Shown here piece after piece: positions 27,601 through 36,600 of a stretch of 64,000 bases of DNA (position 1 is its first letter; the number at the start of each line of letters is the position of its first letter). The stretch is from Motacilla alba alba (taxonomy: Eukaryota > Chordata > Aves > Passeriformes > Motacillidae). The translations under genes and the position numbers were made by a program. The notes under the pieces are model-generated. The model saw only the letters and a program-made list of their open reading frames with translations, was not told the DNA's origin and ran no database searches. Where the stretch lies: the NCBI RefSeq assembly GCF_015832195.1, contig NC_052017.1, positions 10,244,790 through 10,308,789 of the forward strand, written 5' to 3'.

Positions 27601-30600
27601 AACCAAAACCAGTGAGGTTCTCCTTTGCGTGGATGCTGACATACTGGTTTACTTCACCATCCTGAAGATCACATTCATTTACATCACATGTACTTTTTTT
27701 GTGAGTTTCTGATCTTTCCTCAGTAAAAGGCCCAATAGAAACTTCAGTGTTCCCAACTTCTGGCTCTGGACAGGCACAGTGACACAACTCAGGCTCTTCT
27801 GCTGGTTTGTCATGCTCATGAGAACATGCATTTTGACACAATATAGGCAAAAAGTTGTGGTCTTTATTTAAGAGTTTACTGGCATCTTCCAGATTTTTAG
27901 TGGCATCTTTTAATTTTACACTCCTGTACATACAACTGTCCGTGACTGCAGGTACAGTGGAGTCACAGGGAGCATTCTGACTGTCAGCCAAGCCTTTACT
28001 GCAATTGAATTTATCACAATCAGCAATGTTAGCATCCAGATTCTGTTTTACATTTTCTGCCTGGTTATCAATGGACTCATTTAGTTGACCTTCAAATTTC
28101 GTCTGTTTTATAGATTCTACTACATGCCCAGCTATTTTGGCTACCTCAGTCTCTGCACTCCGTTGATTTTCCACTGCATGGAAGGAACATACATCCTGTT
28201 GTTCATCTTGTCTGCTGTTCATATCTATTTTATGCATATGCTCACATTCCACAGACACAGAAGAGACACTGGTTTTGTTATCTGAATTTGAATAGTTGCA
28301 CACTTTCCCTTTATTCTCTACTAACTCTTGTGAAACCTGACACTCTAGGCTGTTTTCCTTTAGGAACATTTCATCTGTGCTTGGATTATGTGCATGAGAT
28401 GTCACAGTGCCATCACTTATCTCTGATCTAGTTCTGCTCAAGTTACCAGCTTCCTCAAGAAAGTCACCCTTTAGTTCAGTGGCACTCACACAGGTCTCCT
28501 CCTCCATGCCACTGTGGATTGCAGCTTCAGATGATGCCCTGATTTCAGTGCAACCCTTAATGTGAGTTTGAAAATCAGAACCTTCCTCCAAGTTCAGCTG
28601 TGTTTCAGTCATGTTCAAAGCTTCACAGCTATGCAAAACTGTACCAGTGCATTTGTCTCCCTCTTTCAAGGATTCTTCAAAACTGCTGTGATGTTCACTA
28701 GAGTCTGGTGAAAATGTTTGGCTATCACCATATGTTCTTTCAAGTGTTTTCTTTTCCACAGTTGAGTTTACTTCACTTTCTGGCTCTAGGAAGCAGACTT
28801 CTTCATCAAGTTTTTCTACATTGTCCATTTCATGTAACTCTAATGACAATTTAAAGTTACCTCCTATGTTGTCTACCACCTGTTTGGCATTTATTTGCTC
28901 TACAACACTTGAGGGATGCCTAGTTAGTGGCACAACAAGTGGTACAACATCAGAATGATTACTTCCCTCAGCTTTTCCTGAATTAGATACTCCAGTGTTT
29001 AACAATACATTGGAAATACGATCACTGTTTTTCACCTTTTCTGAGTTAGGGCTGTATTGGTCCTCTCCAGCAGCATCCACAGGCTTCACAGAATCACAAG
29101 CTATATGCAGTGATTCATTCAAACTGGTAGCACTACCCATGGTATATACCTCCTCTTGCTGATTCTCAGGGATGATTTCACCAGGCACTTCTGCTTTTAA
29201 GACATCTGTTACTGTACTGTCAGTATTTAACGTCTGCACCTGACACCTGTCAGTCAATAAGTTATCAAAAGAACACTGGATGTCTAGGCTACAATATTCC
29301 TTTGTATCCTTTTTCTCCATGTTTGATCTATCCTCTTTTTTGTACTCAAACAGTTCTTTCTGTGAATTAAACTTAGCTTCCACTTGTGCCAATTGTTGCA
29401 TTGGAAATTCCTTCCCTCTGTCTAGAGGTCGTGCCATGGTGCACATTCCTTCATCAGTAACAGCTGAGTTATCTATGTCTGCTGCAGTCTCTTCATGCAC
29501 AGTAGCTGGCACCTCTTCATCCCCTTTCAGATCTTCGGCATCTACAACACAAATGCTGTAAAACTCCTTGTCTTTCACATTTTGACTGTTGTCTACATCA
29601 AGACAGGAAAATGTTGGAGACATCTCTCTATATGAACTTGAAACTTGCTGTAAGCTGTCACTCTTGCTGTCTTCAGCATTTACTGTTGTTTCATTTTGCC
29701 TTGAATGGTCACATGTAACTGCATAATCCTCCAGAGAATTTCTATTTAAGGAAATTTCACTCTGTAAGCCTTTGTCTACAATATCTGCTACACGTGAATT
29801 AGAAATATGATCAAACAAGCAATGCTCTTGTGAAGCTACATTTTCATTATTAATATTGCTATTATTATTTTCTATATTGTTCACATGCTGACCATTACTA
29901 TTAAGTTTTTTACGTGCTCTTTTTTTAATAATCTTATCTTTCTTTTCTTCACTTCTTTGCAGATTTCCATACGTACCAGAGGCTTTCAAGAGGTGACTAA
30001 AGGAATTAAAGAAGCTAAAAGGTCTGCCATATGTCCTCCTAGGGCTTGCATGGGAAGTATTCCCCATGCTGTTATATGAAGAATATTTTCCTTTTCTACT
30101 CCAAAAAACAGATTTAGAATCTGACACTGCGCAATCATCACTACAAACACGTTCAATGCCGACTGTCACAGCTGCCCCATTAACTGTCCTTCCCACTGTA
30201 TGCAGATCCTGGCTTTCCACAGTTCCAAAAATTGAAGATAAAGTTTTACTTATCCTTGACTTCGGTGCTTCCTCTTCCACAGATTTTTGTAACAAGCTGG
30301 TTTTCTCCTCACTCGTGCTGTTACTCAATTCTTTACTGAAGCAGCAGCCCATGTTTAATAAGTAGTGTCAGAGGGTCTTCTCATTGCAAATCACCTTCCT
30401 CTTTACACTAACTTTCTATGGCTACTGAGGAGACAAGCCAACACCCAACTGCCAAAAATAGCACAGTTTGAAACCATGCAGAGGTTCATATGTCATTGCC
30501 ACTCAAAGTCCAAATCCCAGTTGCTGAGCAATGTTTCAGTATTTCATCATATGCACTGTAATATTCAAGCCAAATATTCCTTCTAATGAGATTACAGTCT

Positions 30601-33600
30601 GTTTAGGAGTATTACTGAGTCTTATGAAGTTCTATTGTTTCCTAAAAAGTTTTGTTCATCCAAATAGTTAAAATATTTAAACGACATCTTTCACAATGCC
30701 CATATGTGCCAGAAACTACTTGTTTTCATATTTACTACAATTCTCACCTTCTACACAAGAAAAATGCATACTGCCTTGACATGTTTAAATCTGACGTGTA
30801 GATCAAACACTTTTTGGACCATTTTCTCCTCCTCCCTTCCCCCAGAGCTGAACCTACACCACAATTACTTCTTTAGGAAAAACAGGCTAAAGATAGATAA
30901 GACCTCATGTATTCCATTGAGCAGTCATTGTACGTTATCAGAAGCTAATTCTGTTCCAAGCCTTTTTTTAAAATTTGTTATCTGCATGAAAAAAAAAAGA
31001 ATACATAATTCCTCAGTGACTTATAGCACTGAAGGGGGCCCCAGGATCATTTACCCACTCATGGTATTGTGACATGATTAATTATACCTAAGCTCAGAAA
31101 AAAACAGTGTATCCTTTTACTAAAAACTCAAATATTTAAAAAGTAATTTGACTGAATGCTATTCCTTCCAAAAGTCTGTCCTCAGTTGTTTTCATTGTTG
31201 TACATATACAGACTCCTTCTGAGGTCATAACAACTAAACCTTTTTTTATACACATGTATTTACATATTGAAATACTTCTATTACTGTAAGTTCTTATAGT
31301 TGCTAATAAAAAGTGGTTCTGTTTCTTCAAATATAAAAGCCCAATAAAAAAGCTGAAAATACCCAGCCATCTTTTTCTGCCCTCAACAGATTTGTTCTTC
31401 TTTGCCTTTCCATTACCTCACATTGCTCAGACCTTCTTTTAAATGCATCAATATTATTTCAGATTTGGACCCCATACTTCAGAGAGCTTACACAGTGTAC
31501 ACCTACAGCACCACTCTACTCTTTTATTTAAAAGATACTGAAAAGAGTGTAAGACAAGACAGACCCTTAAACTCTATTTCAAATGTTCTTTCAGATGAAC
31601 ACTTAACTCAGTGCTATTTTTCCACTGGTTGTCCACCTTATGGCAACTAATATTCCTCTAACTCTGACCATAAAAGATTGCTGAATTGACAAAAAAAGTA
31701 CATCCTCTCTTCAGCAAGTCTGCTTTGAAATTGTAAAGTAAGATCAGAGGAAAAGTACCCTCCCCTGCCCCTTATCCAACCCAGGAAGACTCCAAGTGCC
31801 TGCAGCTACACTGTTCCTAAGGATAGGAAGTCTGATGCATCATTGCTGCCATCTGCTGCATTTTTTTCAATTCTCCCCTGGGACAAAGTTATTCAACATG
31901 CTTGGATCCAGACTGAAAACTATGCCAAGTCACTCCTCTCTTTAGCATTCCCTGGAACCAAGAACAGGGAAAGGGGGAAGGAGTTACTTATAATAGTTTT
32001 TTTGAAGAAATGCCATGAGCAAACAATTTAACTGTTTTTAATGTCAGCTTAAAGTCACAGTAATACTCAAAAAATTCACAACTATTCAGAAAACTCCTTT
32101 ATCAGATAAACAAATAGCAAGATTTTTCCCTTTGTGATTTAACCATTACTAACTCGTGCTTTCTAGAGAGGAGCTAAGTGTCTTTAAGAGACAGACATGG
32201 GCAAAGTCCACTTTTCCAGTGCTTTAATAACCACTTCTCCTATCAACTAATGGGAAGAAAAGGGGTGAAGCAGTTCAGGCAAGCAGAAACTTATTCCAGT
32301 TTTCCCATACCCTTCTCATGTGCAAGAGCACATTTTGTACTTGTTCCTTTGTTTTTATCTTAGGGTTCCAGGGATAGTTTCTATTTTAAAGCAGCTACAG
32401 TGCACATTCATTAAGTCAAATTTCTCAACACTATTTAGTGTGGGATTACAACTTTAAAAAAAAAAAGGCAACATGAACTTAAGCAGAAAATGCCACTCCT
32501 GTTACGCTACATCACTCGAGGCACCTTCTGGCTAAGCTTAACACTGCCACCAACTTGAAAAGCACTTAACAGAGTTCATGCTCCGCTACTTCAGAGCCCA
32601 ACTCGCCCAGGGAGTAAATTTTGTTATTTTGTTGTTTTTTTTCCCCCTGAATTCATGCATATTTTAGCTCTGGTATATTTCTCATCTACTCAAAGCCTTA
32701 ACATGTTTTCTGACTGCATGAAACAAAAGTGCTCTGAAGCAGCACTTTCATAACCTGAACGATTTTTTTTAATAGGTATTTAGTCCTATATCCTGCACGG
32801 ACCTACACAGAAGGCAAGAAGTCAACATGCTTATTAACTAGAGTATACTTACCCATCTTTCATTTCTCAATCTACTTATTATTTGCCAAGAAGTAAGGGT
32901 TTATCCCAGATATAGCCTTATAGGCCTAAGTTTAAAAACAATCTAGATTTTAAGTTCCAATAACAAAAGCCAAAACAGTCCTTACAACCTACCAAAATCT
33001 AACTTCCTTTATTCTTTCTCTACAACAAAGTCATGCAACTGTAACAAGTTCTGAAGAAACAGTGATTATGCTGCACTCCCAGGCCACACCTGATGCCATG
33101 CCCATCACCAGTGAAGGGAACAGAGAAGAGCAGCATCACAACAGATGTTTCAGAGACACTACTGCAGGCTTTTGAAACAGCTGATCAAATTGCGTAACTT
33201 TCCCTCCAACAGATCATGGTTAATGAACTGCTAAGAGTTTAAGTACACATTCTACACACTGAAAGAATTAAACATGAGCATTAGACATCATGTACATGTA
33301 TAAAACTATTCTTATGGCCTTATTCACTTTTCTTATGGCCTAAATCTAGAATACCATGACAGAAAGAACAAACAACAACCAGTATTGATCCTTCATGATG
33401 CTGACATGTCCAATTTAAAGTCTAATTCTCCCATTTCCTGTTTAAAGCTAGTCGTGATCTCTTGAATATCACCTACTCATTATACAAACTGCTGCTTAAC
33501 ACTGAATTGGCACATACTGCATGTAATACTGTGTATTGTCCAATGATCTGAGAATTATATGGTATACTGAATTTTCACTGAGCACATGGTCCTCTATTAA

Positions 33601-36600
33601 ACTAATAAACTTGATTTCCTCAGTTCCTTTTCATTTTGAGGCTTATTCTTAGATGGCCTGCAAAAGGATTTTTGAACAACATAATCCAGCAGCAATAAGC
33701 CTGAGACATCCTGTTAAAGAACCTCCTAAGAAAAAACTTTTTTTTCCCCACAGACTTAAAAGTACAATTAAGTACCATCTTTTAGGAAGCTCTAGATATT
33801 TTCCCCTGCTTTGAACAACAGAAAGATTGATTTTTGTCAATCCTTATAGGTACTGTAAACAAAATTTCAATGTACCACACAGATTTGAATTCCCATTAAC
33901 AGAAACCCACGGCAGCAGCTGGTAATTATTCAGCTAGGGAAAGAATGGGTGATGCTGATATTGCAATCAGATGGCAAGTTTACATGGCCCCACTGTAATA
34001 TCCTGCACTGAAACACACATTTGCAGAACCTGTTGTCGCTTGGTGACAGGAATCCCTTCTAAAGATATTTTCAAATTTCCAATCAGGTCTTCAATTTGAC
34101 TAATCAAGGAAAGAAAATTCTTTGGTCCTTGGAAAGTGCTCTGACAGGCCACACATTCAAATGTTAGCATGGCAGAGGAAGAGTTTAGGCTCAACAAGCA
34201 AGGAAAAAGACTTGTGCATACCTTTAGCACTAAAGGTCAGTTAAATTTTATCTGGCAGAGACAGGACATACAAACTACCTCCACCATGGGATTTGCACCT
34301 TGGCCTCTTCCCTCAGAGTAACCCAATTTCTAGCAGCAAAGAGTTACTATTGAAAAGGAAGCACAGAAGTGAGTTAAAATGGAGTGAACTGCTTCTTAAA
34401 CGCTGACTCTCCTGGGTCCAGCCTAACAAGGGCTCTCTCAGAAAGAGTAATTGTCAATCAGGATACAAACAGTCTATTGGCAGATGTCACCTAAAGTGAC
34501 AAAGCCCACCTCCAGGTTAAAGATGTTGAAAAACCAGCACATTTAACTCCCAAAGCTAAGAAAACCATCAAAGTTAAGAATCTGCTAGTATCCTCTAAGC
34601 TATGTACCTCCAATGTAAGTCTAAGCTACTGTTGACAAGAAATCCATGAAGATCCTCAAGATGCCAATTTCCTTCACACAGCTTGTGTGCAAAATTCTGC
34701 TGTTAAATACCACTAGAATCAGCCAAACTGATTGGTTGTGTTGGAAATGAACCATACGAGACTTGTGATTGATCTAGATTATGCTTTAAATAGCATAATT
34801 TCACAGCTACTTCAATGCAGAAGAAAAGACCGGCTCACTCACTCTGAGTTTAAGACTTTGAAACATGTTAGTGAAAAAGTGACCTGTGCATCCTTTAACC
34901 AGCAACACTGAAAAGTGATTTCTGAAGGATTCCATCCAAACACCAAAACCTTCATTTTCATTTAGTCACTATTGATTACCTAACCTATTCAGCATTACTC
35001 ACAGTAAAATGTCTTCAGTTTTGTTCTTGCCAAATAACAGAATGACTAAGTTCATAATTACAAAAATTCAGTTATTGTTCAAAGAGAAAACAAAAAAATA
35101 CTTTATATAACCACTTCCAATGAAGAACTAGCCTAATATATATTTTTATAGGATCTACAGAAGTGCATCAAGATTCCCCATTGAAATAACTTTCTTCCTG
35201 AACAAAAGCATTTGGACAAGGTGTATCAAGATATCCCAGGAGAACAGCATAGCCAAAACAGCTGGGAACGCAGTTCAGCACATCTCTTGTAAGTCTATTA
35301 AAAACAGACTCCTAGAAAGCTCACTAGGTGCCATGGCAGTATGGCCCCACATCAAATGCATACTGAAATAATGATCAGCACAAACATGCACCTACGTCTT
35401 TTTGCAGTCTAGCCCTCTAATCTCAAAATAATTAAGACACAAGAAACAGCAGGTGGTTTTCACCTGACCTGAAGTATGTACTTGCTAAAGGCAATAGAGT
35501 CAGGATTCCAGAAGTCTTTTCTCCATCCTATCACATTTATGGAAAGATGGAAGTGTCTTAATGATTTCAGTTTGCTAATCCTTTCCTGCACTCTGTGAAG
35601 GTTTTCTCCAACTATAACCTTGTACACAGAACTTGCAAGTGAAGTCCTGAAGCACTGGAAAAAATCAACTCATGGAAGAATGGCATTACATTAGAAGGGA
35701 CCATTTTGAAAACACCAGTGTTAACAGAATATATTGGTAATTATGCTCATACCAGAATGACCTTCTGATGTTGTCCACATAAGAGTATCATATTGGTATA
35801 ACTAATAAGCTACCGGTCTCACCTTTTTCAGACAAAATATTCAGCTAAAGAAAAGCTTTAATCACAATAGAACGAGTTATTTGAAATAATTTTGGCACTA
35901 AGGGTACATTCCAAGATACCTAAACTGACATCAGCTTTCTCTTCTCATGAAGAGAACAGTAAGGTCTCCTGAAATATAAATAAATGGTTATGCTCTTTTT
36001 CTCCAAATAAGTAGGGAAGAACAGGAATTAAGATTTAAATACAATTTTTTAGCACCCATATGAAGACTAATAAATTGCCTTTAATGCTAATGTACCTGCT
36101 GAAATGCACAGACAAGAGCTTCAAGTTCTTGAAGAAAATCTGCAAGCCACTCTTACTCAAGTTTACACATTGGTTTATTGGCACTAATGCCCTGGGTATA
36201 GGGCAAAAAAAACCCAAGAAACAACCAACAAATCTCAAATGTTCAACTTTCAGAAGTATGGCAGAAAACCAGGTTGAATTTTTTCCTCTATTGTCAAATA
36301 AGAAAAAATTCACATCTAAGAAATGTAAAACAGAGAAGAGAACTCAGAATAAAAAAAAAAAGGGAAGAGGAACGAAGAAAAAGTGCACCAGCTTTCTTAG
36401 AAAAAAAAAGCATGAGTTTTTCAGAATGCTCCCTAGTGCTTGCTCCAAGTTAAGTTGGAAGCAGGAAGTATCTGCTGCTTTGCATAGCACAAGCAAAGCT
36501 CCTGGCAGAACATACAATGAAACCAAACCCTTCGAGATGTCCCAAGAGGAAACATTCTTCCCAATACACAGTTAACAAAGACAAAACTTTGAACCTATTT

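Noticed and set aside
28085..30365. Plus-strand frames of 60-100 codons opposite the giant exon
   Set aside because: Shadows of the long minus-strand coding frame; no splice or domain support.
36060..36575. 171-codon plus-strand frame
   Set aside because: Lysine-rich low complexity from A-rich DNA, with no domain or splice context.
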